64,000 bases of DNA from Spirochaetia bacterium. GTDB taxonomy: Bacteria > Spirochaetota > Spirochaetia > Sphaerochaetales > Sphaerochaetaceae. The position numbers and the translations under genes were made by a program. The number at the start of each line of letters is the position of its first letter. The stretch's first letter is position 1. Shown here piece after piece: positions 27,060-36,276 of this stretch. The stretch spans positions 1,350,784 to 1,414,783 of the forward strand of contig JAKVOU010000001.1 in the NCBI GenBank assembly GCA_022482625.1. The letters run 5' to 3'. Below the pieces are notes generated by a model. The model had not been told where the DNA came from and searched no databases. It saw nothing but the letters and a program-made list of their open reading frames with translations.

Positions 27060-27500
27060 ATCGAGTAGGTCGGGTTCTCCGGAAAACCGGAGAACCTTTC
27101 CTCTCACACCACCGTACGTACCGGTCTGGTATACGGCGGTTCAATCAAATCCGAATCCCAGCGTTAGCTGGCGACTTTCACGTACACGTCTGTCTGTCTC
27201 CATTCTCCTGGCATGCGCCTGCCTGTAATAGGCTTCGATGTCAAGCAATCCGTACTCTCGGATTATCGCCGATTTCAGAATGAATGCATTGAGCACTGCC
27301 TTGCTGAAATACCAGTGCCTGTTGCTGGAATAGGCATGGAAGTCGTTCAGCTTCCACCTGTCCTGAGGCAGACAGTGCTTCTTCAGCATCTCCTCCCTCC
27401 TGCCAGGCTTCTTCCATTGCTTCCATAGGCATTGGCGGATTCTCCTGTATCGCAACCTGCAACGGACTTTCACCGTCTGGATAACACCCATGCTGGGCAA
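27060..27500 (-). mobile_element. 3' remnant of a group II intron (class C-like)
   Basis: Reading on the minus strand: the maturase C-terminus, then a domain V-like hairpin (CCGCCGTATACC pairing with CGGTACGTACGGTGG around 27105-27145), then a domain VI-like stem (GGTTCTCCGG / CCGGAGAACC, 27073-27096) and an end near CTCGAT at 27060. The 5' ribozyme part and most of the maturase are missing. It lies directly downstream of the tctC terminator, the usual target of class C introns. The flank 26906-27059 has no gene. Confidence 0.72.
27141..27500 (-). pseudogene. Group II intron reverse transcriptase/maturase, C-terminal fragment
   Basis: About 110 residues that match the maturase X domain: RYRRIRQCLWKQWKKPGRR, then SSNRHWYFSKAVLNAFILKSA and REYGLLDIEAYYRQ. 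The protein stops soon after, with no HNH endonuclease, as in class C intron proteins. The reverse transcriptase domain is absent, so the fragment cannot support splicing or mobility. The first residues before about 27470 upstream are likely fused non-intron sequence. Confidence 0.78.
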
Positions 27501-27503
27501 ACC

Positions 27504-27537
27504 GAAAACTAATCCGATCTTCAGCAGACCGGATTAG
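27504..27537 (-). terminator. Terminator of the tct/acid-sugar operon
   Basis: On the minus strand CTAATCCG pairs with CGGATTAG and TTTT follows. It ends the long operon just after tctC. Confidence 0.82.
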
Positions 27538-27554
27538 TACAAAGAGTATACTTG

Positions 27555-28541
27555 CTATTTCCCAAGAATCAGATTCTTATCAGCTTCAAATGCAGCCAAT
27601 GTATCATTAAGATACTTTATTGTAGCCTGTGTCCCCGCATAACCAGGTTCCACACAATAAGCTTTTTCAATATCCGATGCATAGTTCGGATTTTCTGATA
27701 CCTGTTTCATTGCATCCGCCATTTTTTTGATTATTATAGGATCTGTTCCCTTTGGGAATGCCAAGAAATAAGCTCTACTTCCGATTACATCATATCCCTG
27801 TTCCTTAGCAGTCGGAACATCCGGGAACAACTGACTTCTTTTTTCCGAAAAAACAGCCAAAGCTCTAAAATCACCACTATCAATATAAGGTTTCATAACA
27901 CCATAAGGATTGACATTGGTATCAATTTTCTCCGCCAATAGTGCAGCATTACGAGCAGAACCACCACCTGCATCAACCTTATTGAAAGAGACACCAGCAG
28001 CCTTTTCAAGGAGACAACCCAAATAATACGTATAACCACCGATAGATGACGCATACTTGAGCTGACCGGGGTTGGCTTTTGCAGCAGCAATCAAATCTCC
28101 AAGTGTCTTATATGGGCTTTTTGAATTGACAGCTAGAATATATGTATGGTCAAATACACCAATGCAACAAGGGTCAAGAGCTTCCTGAGCGAAATCGGTA
28201 ACTCCTACAACTTTATTCATCAGCATACTATCATGAAAAAAGAGTGCGGTATAACCGTCAGGATTTGCATCTCTGACTTGAATGGTACCTGCACTTCCAT
28301 TTGCCCCTGCAACATTCAAGATAGAAACAGGTTGACCCAATATATCCTTGAGATACTTTGCATAGGTTCGGGCATGGAAATCTGTATCACCTCCAGCATT
28401 GAACGGAACGACAATCTGAATGGATTTTGTCGGCCAATCTGTAGCAACATTTGCAGAAGTTTTTTCTTCTTGTTGTCCATTGGCAAACGCCATCGACAAT
28501 CCCATAAACAAAGCAACAAAAGAAACTACGAACTTTTTCAT
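27555..28541 (-). CDS. TctC-type solute-binding protein
   Basis: A 328-residue periplasmic receptor of the tripartite tricarboxylate transporter (Bug) family. The signal peptide is KKFVVSFVALFMGLSMAFA, followed by WPTKSIQIVVPFNAGGDTDFHAR and NVAGANGSAGTIQVRDANPDGYT, both standard in the family. ATG 28541 follows TAGGAGG. It is the last gene of the operon, giving the order B-A-C instead of the common C-B-A. The ligand is probably the sugar acid degraded by the upstream enzymes (inference from context). Confidence 0.92.
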   Translation of the reverse strand: MKKFVVSFVALFMGLSMAFANGQQEEKTSANVATDWPTKSIQIVVPFNAGGDTDFHARTYAKYLKDILGQPVSILNVAGANGSAGTIQVRDANPDGYTALFFHDSMLMNKVVGVTDFAQEALDPCCIGVFDHTYILAVNSKSPYKTLGDLIAAAKANPGQLKYASSIGGYTYYLGCLLEKAAGVSFNKVDAGGGSARNAALLAEKIDTNVNPYGVMKPYIDSGDFRALAVFSEKRSQLFPDVPTAKEQGYDVIGSRAYFLAFPKGTDPIIIKKMADAMKQVSENPNYASDIEKAYCVEPGYAGTQATIKYLNDTLAAFEADKNLILGK

Positions 28542-28554
28542 AAACACCTCCTAG

Positions 28555-30048
28555 TTAATTTCTTTTTGTTTTTAAATTCTTTGTAATTGCAAATACCAAA
28601 GACCCAACCGATGCAATCAAGAAAATGGCTGCAATCGGTGAAGTGACAAAAGGCACATAACTCCCCTGAGAAAACATCAAACCCCTTCTCAAATTTACCT
28701 CAACGATAGGCCCTATGATAAATCCAAGAATAAAAGGAGCCGAAGGGATTTCCAATTTATAAAACACATAGCCAAGAGCACCAAAAATCAGTACGGAAAC
28801 AACATCAAACAATTGATTGTTAACTCCATAGGCACCCACGACGCAGAAAATAAAAATAGCTGGCAACAATACGTTTTTGGGAACATTCAAAACCTGAGAA
28901 AAAATCCTTAGACCATAAAATTCAACAATAAGCATAAGAATTGCTGCAACAATCAATGCCACAAAAATGCCATAGACGACATCAACGTTCTGGGTAAACA
29001 TCAAGGGGCCTGGTGAAATACCATGTAAGGTCAAGCCTCCTAGCAACATAGCAGTTACGGTATCACCTGGAATGCCCAATGTAAGCAAAGGAACCAATGC
29101 ACCACCTATAGCTGCATTATTGGAAGCTTCTGATGCAACGACACCGTCAATAATTCCAGTTCCAAATTTTTCTGGATATTTTGACTTATTTTTTATTGCT
29201 GAATAAGCAATTACATTAGCAATTCCACCTCCGATTCCTGGAAGAATCCCAATACCTGTTCCAATTGATGAAGCATAAAAGAAGTTCTTTATTTGGGACC
29301 GAAACTCCTTCAAAGAGAATCCAAATCCCTTGATATCCTTGATATTTACATGGACTGGCAAGGACTTTACTGGATGTCTTGATTGTTCAGCTGCTTTTAG
29401 AATTTCAGAGACTGCAAACATACCAATCATAACCGGAAGAATATTAAAACCCATCTTCAACGATTGAATACCATAGGTAAAACGAGGTACAGCACTTATC
29501 TGATCCATGCCTACTGTAGCAAAAATACAACCAAACAATGCAGAAGCTACTCCTTTTATTACAGATTTTCCTGATAAACCGCTAATCATCGTCAAAGAAA
29601 AAACACCAAGAGCAAAGTATTCATAGGCACCAAATTTGATTGCAACTTTTGCCAGCACTGGAGACAAAAACATCAAGACAATACCACTGAAAACAGTACC
29701 TAAGAATGAAAAGACAATACCAACCCCAAGCGCTTTTGAACCAAGTCCTTTTTTTGTCAATGGCCAACCATCAAAACAAGTAGCTATAGAAGAAGGAGTA
29801 CCTGGTATGTGCGTCAGAATTGCCGAAATCAAACCACCGGAAATACCACCGACATATAGAGCAATCAGTAAGACGACTGATAATTGAGCCGATAATCCAT
29901 ATGTCACCGGCAAAAACAGTGCTATTGCCATTGTTGCACTTAATCCAGGAATTGCACCAAATATGATTCCAATGACAACCCCCATAATCATAAGTAACAG
30001 GGCAGGAGCATTCATGACAGTATGAAGACCAATAATAAAATTCCCCAT
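28555..30048 (-). CDS. TctA-type large membrane subunit
   Basis: A 497-residue inner-membrane protein with about eleven to twelve segments. Family signatures include GAIPGLSATMAIALFLPVTY near the N-terminus, HIPGTPSSIATCFDGWPL, and the second-half repeat GILPGIGGGIANVIAY with LLTLGIPGDTVTAMLLGGL. RBS ATAGGAGGAAGT precedes ATG 30048. Flanked by tctB and tctC in the same orientation. It forms the transport pathway, driven by an ion gradient. Confidence 0.94.
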   Translation of the reverse strand: MGNFIIGLHTVMNAPALLLMIMGVVIGIIFGAIPGLSATMAIALFLPVTYGLSAQLSVVLLIALYVGGISGGLISAILTHIPGTPSSIATCFDGWPLTKKGLGSKALGVGIVFSFLGTVFSGIVLMFLSPVLAKVAIKFGAYEYFALGVFSLTMISGLSGKSVIKGVASALFGCIFATVGMDQISAVPRFTYGIQSLKMGFNILPVMIGMFAVSEILKAAEQSRHPVKSLPVHVNIKDIKGFGFSLKEFRSQIKNFFYASSIGTGIGILPGIGGGIANVIAYSAIKNKSKYPEKFGTGIIDGVVASEASNNAAIGGALVPLLTLGIPGDTVTAMLLGGLTLHGISPGPLMFTQNVDVVYGIFVALIVAAILMLIVEFYGLRIFSQVLNVPKNVLLPAIFIFCVVGAYGVNNQLFDVVSVLIFGALGYVFYKLEIPSAPFILGFIIGPIVEVNLRRGLMFSQGSYVPFVTSPIAAIFLIASVGSLVFAITKNLKTKRN

Positions 30049-30056
30049 ACTTCCTC

Positions 30057-30581
30057 CTATAAAAGATAACCTGAAGGTAAATTGATGTTGAATAGATTAC
30101 GAAATAAGAAAAAAGCAAACAATGAAGCAATAACACCAATAAGAAGAAAAAGAACATATTTCCGTTTAATCCCGACAGGAGTAAGTATTACAGCCTGAAT
30201 AACAAAATAAAGGCTAGAAGAAACAATAAATCCTAACGGTTTCATTAATATAATGTAAAAAGAAATGGCAACAAAGGTATAAAGTATATTCAACTTATCT
30301 TCCTTGCCCAGTTTCTTATCATTCTGTGTTTTTTGTTGAGTAGCTTCTTTATTCCCTTCGGATATATTCCTCTCATTTGTTCCTTCTTTTTTCAAACTGA
30401 CAAAAACTTGTCCGATGCCAAGTGCTAGCATAAGAACCCCATAGATTCTGGGCATGAAATCTGATCCCAACGTTTTTAATAAAGACATCGTTGGAATAAA
30501 AGAAGAAGAAACTAAGTAGACTAAAGCAAAGATTGTAAAAATAATTCCACACACAATCTCTTTATTCAGTTTCTTACCCAT
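30057..30581 (-). CDS. TctB-type small membrane subunit
   Basis: A 174-residue membrane protein with four hydrophobic segments: near the N-terminus (IVCGIIFTIFALVYLVSSS), after FMPRIYGVLMLALGIGQVF, and two at the end. A charged cytoplasmic stretch (KKEGTNERNISEGNKEATQ) sits in the middle. ATG 30581 follows AAAGGAGG. The sequence is typical of TctB, which varies strongly between species. It starts the transporter part of the operon. Confidence 0.88.
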   Translation of the reverse strand: MGKKLNKEIVCGIIFTIFALVYLVSSSFIPTMSLLKTLGSDFMPRIYGVLMLALGIGQVFVSLKKEGTNERNISEGNKEATQQKTQNDKKLGKEDKLNILYTFVAISFYIILMKPLGFIVSSSLYFVIQAVILTPVGIKRKYVLFLLIGVIASLFAFFLFRNLFNINLPSGYLL

Positions 30582-30691
30582 TGAAATACCTCCTTTCCAA
30601 ATGTATACATACATGCATAAATTTTAAGAAAACAATCTTGTTTTAACCCTGCAAAATTATCACCTTCCAAAAGAATCGACAGATAATCATT

Positions 30692-31687
30692 CTACGTTCT
30701 TTCAGTTGTCCTTTTCTTCCAACCATCAGTCTCATAAACCTCAGGGTTACAAACATTCTTCCATCTCTCCCCAGCCAAGACTGCAAGCGTCCCTTCGACA
30801 GCCATGGTTACTGTCTTAGTGGTAGCCTCAACTGTCTGCGCAGCCATATGTGGAGAAACAATGAAATTGCTTAACTTCATAAGTGGAGAATTAATGTCCA
30901 TCGGCTCAGTATCCAATACATCGACACCGGCACCAGCTATCCAATGTTTTTCAAGAGCCATATACAATGCTTCTTCATCAACAATGTCACCTCTGGCACA
31001 GTTAATTAGGAATGCAGATTTCTTCATCACATTTAAAAATCTTGCATTAACCATTTTTTTCGTTTCTGGTAATGAGGGCATATGCAAAGTAACAAAATCA
31101 GCAATGGAAATAGCATCATCTATTGTAGTAGCATATTGGTAACCAAATTTCTCAATCTGTTCCTCCGTATAGAAGGGATCATACACAACTACTTTCATTC
31201 CAATTCCAAAAGCCATACGTGCAACATTTTGGCCAATATGCCCAAATCCTAAAATTGCAAGGACCTTACCTGAAACTTCCATAGCACAGTACTTACTCCT
31301 GATGGCAAAATTCCCTTTGAGCGTTTCCTCATAACTTTCAATTAGGTTCTTTGCACAGGCAAAAAGCAATGCAATGGTATGCTCCGCAACTGAAACAGCA
31401 TTGACTCCAGGGCAGATAACCACAGGAATACCATGTTTAGTTGCGCATTTGACATCGACATTGTCCACGCCAACTCCCGGTCTTGTGATTACCTTCAGTT
31501 TAGAACACTGTTCTATAGCTTTTGCATCAATTTTACCGATTCTAAGAATAAAAGCATCAGCATTCCTTAAATACTCAATGATATGGTCACTGTTTCCGTC
31601 ATTCGGAATCACAACTTCATTCCCACTTCGTGCCAATAAATCCATACCAGGCTTATATAACGGATGGGACAAGACTATCTTGCTCAT
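30692..31687 (-). CDS. D-2-hydroxyacid dehydrogenase (SerA/phosphoglycerate dehydrogenase-like)
   Basis: A 331-residue NAD-dependent oxidoreductase. The nucleotide site is LAILGFGHIGQNVARMA, the substrate Arg lies in INCARGDIVDEEAL, the Glu in DTEPMD, and the catalytic His in VSPHMAAQT. It lacks the C-terminal ACT regulatory domain of many SerA proteins, so a catabolic role on a sugar-acid intermediate fits better than serine synthesis. It lies between the aldolase and transporter genes of the operon. Exact substrate unknown. Confidence 0.88.
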   Translation of the reverse strand: MSKIVLSHPLYKPGMDLLARSGNEVVIPNDGNSDHIIEYLRNADAFILRIGKIDAKAIEQCSKLKVITRPGVGVDNVDVKCATKHGIPVVICPGVNAVSVAEHTIALLFACAKNLIESYEETLKGNFAIRSKYCAMEVSGKVLAILGFGHIGQNVARMAFGIGMKVVVYDPFYTEEQIEKFGYQYATTIDDAISIADFVTLHMPSLPETKKMVNARFLNVMKKSAFLINCARGDIVDEEALYMALEKHWIAGAGVDVLDTEPMDINSPLMKLSNFIVSPHMAAQTVEATTKTVTMAVEGTLAVLAGERWKNVCNPEVYETDGWKKRTTERT

Positions 31688-31742
31688 AAAAATTCTTACC
31701 TCTTGTCTTATAACCTCTGATTGTTATACGAGTAGTGCACTA

Positions 31743-32633
31743 CTACTCCATACCAATCTTCCTATAATTTTCCAACACTACTTCCAAGGCTTGCACACCT
31801 TTTTCAGATAAACCATTGAATGGTGCTCGGCAATCTCCTACTGGATATCCAAGCATCTGCGTAGCTTTCTTGATGATAGTATTTGGATTACCATATTTGA
31901 ACACAGCTCTGAGATCCTGAATGCGATACTGACATTCCTTTGCCTTCTGGATATCACCGGCAATGAAATTTTCGTAGATACCGACAATATCCTTCGGATA
32001 GACATTGGAACATCCTGCAATGCCGCCTTTTCCACCAGCCAGCAGACACCATAAAATCAGAGAATCATTGCCACTCAGAACAGAAAAATCCTTATCCTTA
32101 GTCAGTGCAATATATTGAAGCATATTGTTGAAATTGCCACTACTGTCCTTAGCACCGACAATCAAATCCACATCAGCCAAGGTAGCAATTGTTTCAGGAG
32201 CCATATTTACTCCTGTTCTCCCAGGAATATTGTACAGGACGATAGGTGTCTTGACCTGAGCTGCAACAGCCATATAATGAGCAATTAGTTCATCTTGACT
32301 GATTGCAGCAAACCAAGGAGTAATGATGGAAAGGACATCAGCACCGATGTCTTCTGCCATCTTACTCATCGCAATAGTTTCTTTTGTTCCGATACATCCA
32401 GTCCCTGCATAGACAGGTACCCTGTGAGCTACAGTCTCAACAGCGACTTCAAGTACTTTCTTTTTCTCCTCCGGAGTCAGGATATAGCTTTCCCCATTGG
32501 TCCCAAAGAAAAACAAACCATGCACACCAGCAACAATCAATCTGTTGATTTGGTTTTTAAGTTCTTCATAATTGATTGATTCATCCTCATACATTGGAGT
32601 AAGAATCGGAGTAATGATACCTTTAATTTCCAT
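31743..32633 (-). CDS. DapA-family aldolase/synthase
   Basis: A 296-residue TIM-barrel class I aldolase of the dihydrodipicolinate synthase/N-acetylneuraminate lyase family. The Schiff-base Lys is in IVGAKDSSGN, the Tyr in VLYNIPGRTG, and the N-terminal barrel begins GIITPILTPMYEDESIN with GTNGESYILTPEEK. Placement inside a sugar-acid operon suggests a 2-keto-3-deoxy acid aldolase or dehydratase rather than lysine synthesis. Its stop overlaps a 12-bp palindrome (GTAGTGCACTAC) of unknown meaning. Confidence 0.87.
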   Translation of the reverse strand: MEIKGIITPILTPMYEDESINYEELKNQINRLIVAGVHGLFFFGTNGESYILTPEEKKKVLEVAVETVAHRVPVYAGTGCIGTKETIAMSKMAEDIGADVLSIITPWFAAISQDELIAHYMAVAAQVKTPIVLYNIPGRTGVNMAPETIATLADVDLIVGAKDSSGNFNNMLQYIALTKDKDFSVLSGNDSLILWCLLAGGKGGIAGCSNVYPKDIVGIYENFIAGDIQKAKECQYRIQDLRAVFKYGNPNTIIKKATQMLGYPVGDCRAPFNGLSEKGVQALEVVLENYRKIGME

Positions 32634-32662
32634 TTGTTTTACTTCCTGTCTATTTTCTGCAA

Positions 32663-33700
32663 TTATCTGTTCCTTGCCATCAATGTTGCATATTGGATGG
32701 CATTGACCAGACTAGCTTCATTCTGCTTTTCCTGACCCAGCATGTCCGAAGGCAGTACCATGGTCCACCGATACCCTGACAATGGGGAAGGCCAAGAGTA
32801 ATGTTTACCCCACGTACGGCATCCCACTTTTCTTTTTCCTTATCATATACAAAACCGATAACCTTGAGAGGAATATGGCCCTGGTCATGGTACATTACCA
32901 CAACGATATCGAACCAGCCGCCTCTTGCCTTTGAAAATACAGTATCAGGAGGATAAGGCCCTGTAGCGTCTATGCCGCTTTTTTTAGCCAGCTCGATCGC
33001 CGGAATGATTTCCTCAATCTCTTCTGTACCGAAACAAACCATTTTCACCGGCATGGGGATTCAGTCCGGCAACGGCTACCTTTGGTCTTGCAATACCGAG
33101 TTTCCTGCAGGCTTCATCAGCCAACCTGATCACATCATAGACACGGTCTTTCTTGACTCGGTCGCAAGCTTCTCGTAGAGAAACATGGGTCGATACATGT
33201 GCTACCCGTAGATCACCATCAGCAAGCATCATGCAGTATTTATCGGTATGGGTATACTCAGCATAGATTTCCGTATGTCCGCTGTAATGATGCCCAGCCA
33301 AGTTGATCGCTTCCTTGTTCAGCGCATTGGTAACAGTCCCATCAATCTCACCTTTCATGGCAAGGTCAATGACCTTGATGACACACTGAAAAGCTGCCTC
33401 ACCACACATCTTGCTGACTTTGCCATAGGCAAACTTACCCATATCCACCAAATCCAGATGATAGACATCAATGGTTCCATACTCAAACTTGGCCTGTGAA
33501 ACAGCAGAAACCTTGTTAAGCCTAAAAACATCTTCCAGTTTCAGAATTCTCAATGAATCCTCAAACATCCTGATATCCCCTACCACCAGTGGCTTGCACT
33601 CTTCGTAGATTTCTTTTCTACTCAATGCCTTGATTGTAATCTCCGGGCCACAACCGGCAGGATCTCCCATTGTAATGCCCAAAATAGGTCTTTCAATCAT
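32663..33700 (-). pseudogene. pdxA2: PdxA2-type 4-phospho-sugar-acid dehydrogenase with three frameshifts
   Basis: Homologue of 4-hydroxythreonine-4-phosphate dehydrogenase. Its PdxA2 branch converts 4-phospho-D-threonate or erythronate to dihydroxyacetone phosphate and CO2. MGDPAGCGPEI, the metal-site His in AGHHYSGHTE and [16 protein letters not shown] are present. Three single extra bases break it: in TTT at 33032-33034, in CCCC at 32784-32787 and a T at 32735 (minus-strand letters). Removing them restores [32 protein letters not shown] and an end at 32663. It sits between the alcohol dehydrogenase and aldolase genes. Either a dead gene or poor sequence. Confidence 0.85.
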
Positions 33701-33715
33701 AAACAGACAACTCCT

Positions 33716-34870
33716 TCAGAGGACACTCTCATATATCTTTCTTATATCATCCAAATTCATTTTCTTTGGATTATTGACCAGCAACCGCTGCTGTTGCGAA
33801 CCTGCGGTAACCAAGAAATCCAAGTCCTCTTTCTGAACGCCGAATTTATCAAGGGTTACAGGAATTTCCGTATCCTTCACGATGGTCGCTATACGGTCAA
33901 CGACAAACAGACTTTTTGTTTCAGCAGACTTGCCATACATGCCAGGTTCAATTACATCGCAAAGTTCAGCCAACTGTTTGATACAGGCATTACGATTGAA
34001 TGCCATGACCTGTGCAAAAAGGATGGCATTTGAAACACCATGGGCAATGTGATACTTTCCTCCCAGAGGATAGGAAAGGGCATGGACTGCTGTCGTACCG
34101 CTGCCTGTGATGGCAACCCCGCCATAGAATGCACCCAACATCATATTCATCTTGGCATCAAGGTCATCAGGATTCCTATAAGACTGGACGAGATTACCGA
34201 AGATAAGCTTTGCGCCAGCCTTGGCATACAAGTTCGAAAGGGATGTAGCCTTATTGCTGGTATAGCATTCGACACAATGGGCAAGTGCATCTACACCTGT
34301 AGCAGCTACGATGCCTTTTGGGAGACGGGCAATCATATTGACATCAAGAATCACTTCATCGGGAATCATTGCACCATTGACAATTCCCTTCTTGGAACTC
34401 TCCTCAGGAATGGCAACGATAGCATTGCAAGTAGCTTCAGATCCAGTACCACAAGTCGTCGGAATCATTACTGTGGGTACCATTTTCCGTGCAATGGATG
34501 GATCATTGAGCAAATCATAGATAGTATATGGGGCACCGATAAGGACCGAAGCAAGCTTGGCCGTATCCATTGTAGAACCTCCACCGATGGCTACGAGCAA
34601 ATCGGAAGAATATTTTGCAGCCTGATCAATGACTTTCATGACATCGGCAACAGAAGGTTCAGCTACGACAGAATCAAATATCTGAACTTTTATGCCTTTC
34701 ATCCTGAGAATTTCCAAGGCTCTATCGCAAAGTCCAGCACCTTTGACACCCTTATCTGTAAAAAGTGCGGCAGAATGTGCACCGACACGATCAATTATTC
34801 CAGCAAGCTGTTCCGTACTATCTTTTCCGATATGCAAAAATGCTGGAATCTGAAGTGAAGCTATATTCAT
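33716..34870 (-). CDS. Iron-containing alcohol dehydrogenase
   Basis: A 384-residue group III alcohol dehydrogenase. The cofactor site is AIGGGSTMDTAKL, then IPTTCGTGSEATCNAIV, and the metal ligands lie in GVDALAHCVECY and the His-rich TTAVHALSYPLGGKYHIAHG. It overlaps the kinase gene by 4 bases, so translation is coupled. It probably oxidises or reduces a short-chain hydroxy compound made in the sugar-acid pathway (inference). Confidence 0.92.
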   Translation of the reverse strand: MNIASLQIPAFLHIGKDSTEQLAGIIDRVGAHSAALFTDKGVKGAGLCDRALEILRMKGIKVQIFDSVVAEPSVADVMKVIDQAAKYSSDLLVAIGGGSTMDTAKLASVLIGAPYTIYDLLNDPSIARKMVPTVMIPTTCGTGSEATCNAIVAIPEESSKKGIVNGAMIPDEVILDVNMIARLPKGIVAATGVDALAHCVECYTSNKATSLSNLYAKAGAKLIFGNLVQSYRNPDDLDAKMNMMLGAFYGGVAITGSGTTAVHALSYPLGGKYHIAHGVSNAILFAQVMAFNRNACIKQLAELCDVIEPGMYGKSAETKSLFVVDRIATIVKDTEIPVTLDKFGVQKEDLDFLVTAGSQQQRLLVNNPKKMNLDDIRKIYESVL

Positions 34871-36120
34871 TTTTCTCTCCTCAAATATTCAATGCAATCG
34901 ACAATTACAGATTCTTTTCCAAAACCACCACTCTTGGTAATCATTTCAATTCCATCGCCCTTGCCACCAACCAACGATACCAACGGAATGCCAGGAGCAA
35001 TCTCATTACGAGGAATCATGCCATAGGAAGCCAAAGCATTGACAATCTGCAAAGCTGTATCACCTCCTGTAGCTATGATAGAAAAGGGACCATGCCGTTC
35101 CAATATTTCAGCCGCAACACATCCCATACGCAATGCAAGCATACGTGCAACCGCTCCTTTATCATCTTTTTCAAGCTGAAAGGTATCGACATCATCGAAA
35201 ATACTTGAAACTGCTAAAAAAACTTCACGCCTGCCGGAAGCAAACTGGGCATCAGCTGCAGAAACAGTCTGCATAATTTCTGCGTCTCCACAAGTTTCAT
35301 GCACATTAAGCAAGCATAAGGATGTACCATAGTACTGCAGTGCATAGCGGATTTGTGTTTGAGTTACAGGATTACGGGTACCACAGACTACAAGAGTTTT
35401 CTCATTGGTAAGGCAAGTAGAAACAGGTACAGAGGGCAACCTGAAACTCGATACCTGCGGAACATACGGAGCAAATCCAGCACTTCCACAATAGACAACA
35501 TGAAGTTTTGTAGCCTGAGCTATTTTATTGATTGCAATGAAATGATTTTGACTGATGCTGTCAAATATAAACAGCCGGATTCCCTGATGAAAATTCTCTA
35601 CGATTTGCCGGGCAATCTGCTCAGCCGCCAGTTCAAGCATCTGTAATGTTATCAAAGATGACGCATAGCCTGTCTGATCGGTAAAGCTATGCAACAAGTC
35701 AACTTCTTTATTTGAAGATTGCAGTATGCCGTCTCTGACAATCCTACCGTTATCAGGATAGGCCGGTACAACGAAAGCAATATCAGCCCTAATAGCATCC
35801 ATTACGGCCTTCAGTTCATATCCGGGATTACCCCGTAACAAAGAATCAACTTTCTTATATATAGTATCATGCCTTACAGTAAAAAAGGCCTTCGCAGCTT
35901 CTTTGACAATACTGTAGGCCTTATCCCCTTCCATACCTCTGGAATTTGTATTGCAGGCCACTACTTGATAACCTTTGAAGTTATTCAGGTCTATCCCTGT
36001 TGTATATTGGGTCATGACTATCGCATCAAGTCCATGCTGTGTATATTGAATAGCGGTATCATTGGCACCGGTAAGGTCATCTGCAAGTATTGTCATGCCA
36101 GAATCCATAGCATTATTCAT
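34867..36120 (-). CDS. Four-carbon acid sugar kinase (DtnK/OtnK family)
   Basis: A 417-residue kinase of the DUF1537 group that phosphorylates D-threonate, erythronate or 3-oxo-tetronate at C4. The N-terminal domain begins TILADDLTGANDTAIQY and has YKKVDSLLRGNPGYEL. The C-terminal ATP-binding domain has FSIIATGGDTALQIVNAL and GIPLVSLVGGKGDGIEMITKSGGFG. It is the first gene of the operon. ATG 36120 is used here, but an in-frame ATG at 36096 starts nearer the family N-terminus and is likely if the candidate sigma-54 promoter at 36109-36125 is real. Confidence 0.9.
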   Translation of the reverse strand: MNNAMDSGMTILADDLTGANDTAIQYTQHGLDAIVMTQYTTGIDLNNFKGYQVVACNTNSRGMEGDKAYSIVKEAAKAFFTVRHDTIYKKVDSLLRGNPGYELKAVMDAIRADIAFVVPAYPDNGRIVRDGILQSSNKEVDLLHSFTDQTGYASSLITLQMLELAAEQIARQIVENFHQGIRLFIFDSISQNHFIAINKIAQATKLHVVYCGSAGFAPYVPQVSSFRLPSVPVSTCLTNEKTLVVCGTRNPVTQTQIRYALQYYGTSLCLLNVHETCGDAEIMQTVSAADAQFASGRREVFLAVSSIFDDVDTFQLEKDDKGAVARMLALRMGCVAAEILERHGPFSIIATGGDTALQIVNALASYGMIPRNEIAPGIPLVSLVGGKGDGIEMITKSGGFGKESVIVDCIEYLRREK

Positions 36121-36125
36121 GCCAA
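36109..36125 (-). promoter_or_regulatory. Candidate sigma-54 promoter (-24/-12)
   Basis: Minus strand TTGGCATGAATAATGCT. GG and GC are separated by exactly 10 bases and the -24 half is close to TTGGCA. It overlaps the first ATG of the kinase gene, implying a downstream start. The activator gene next door makes it plausible; the -12 half is imperfect. Confidence 0.45.
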
Positions 36126-36221
36126 TCCAGATTATTTGGAAAATAAAACTTTGATTATTACAGACAAATAAAGCAATTAATTATTTCATATTTACTAAAC
36201 ATAAATTTATACCAATTTCAG

Positions 36222-36276
36222 CATGTTTCAAAAATAATCAGTCATGTTTCAAATTATTACATAAGATTGTTTCATT
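36222..36276 (-). promoter_or_regulatory. Three TGAAACA repeats, candidate activator sites
   Basis: TGTTTCA (plus strand) occurs at 36224-36230, 36245-36251 and 36268-36274, spaced 21 and 23 bases, about two helical turns. The first two share the longer CATGTTTCAAA. They lie about 100-165 bases upstream of the candidate sigma-54 promoter, the normal place for enhancer sites. The third overlaps the regulator stop codon. Confidence 0.6.
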
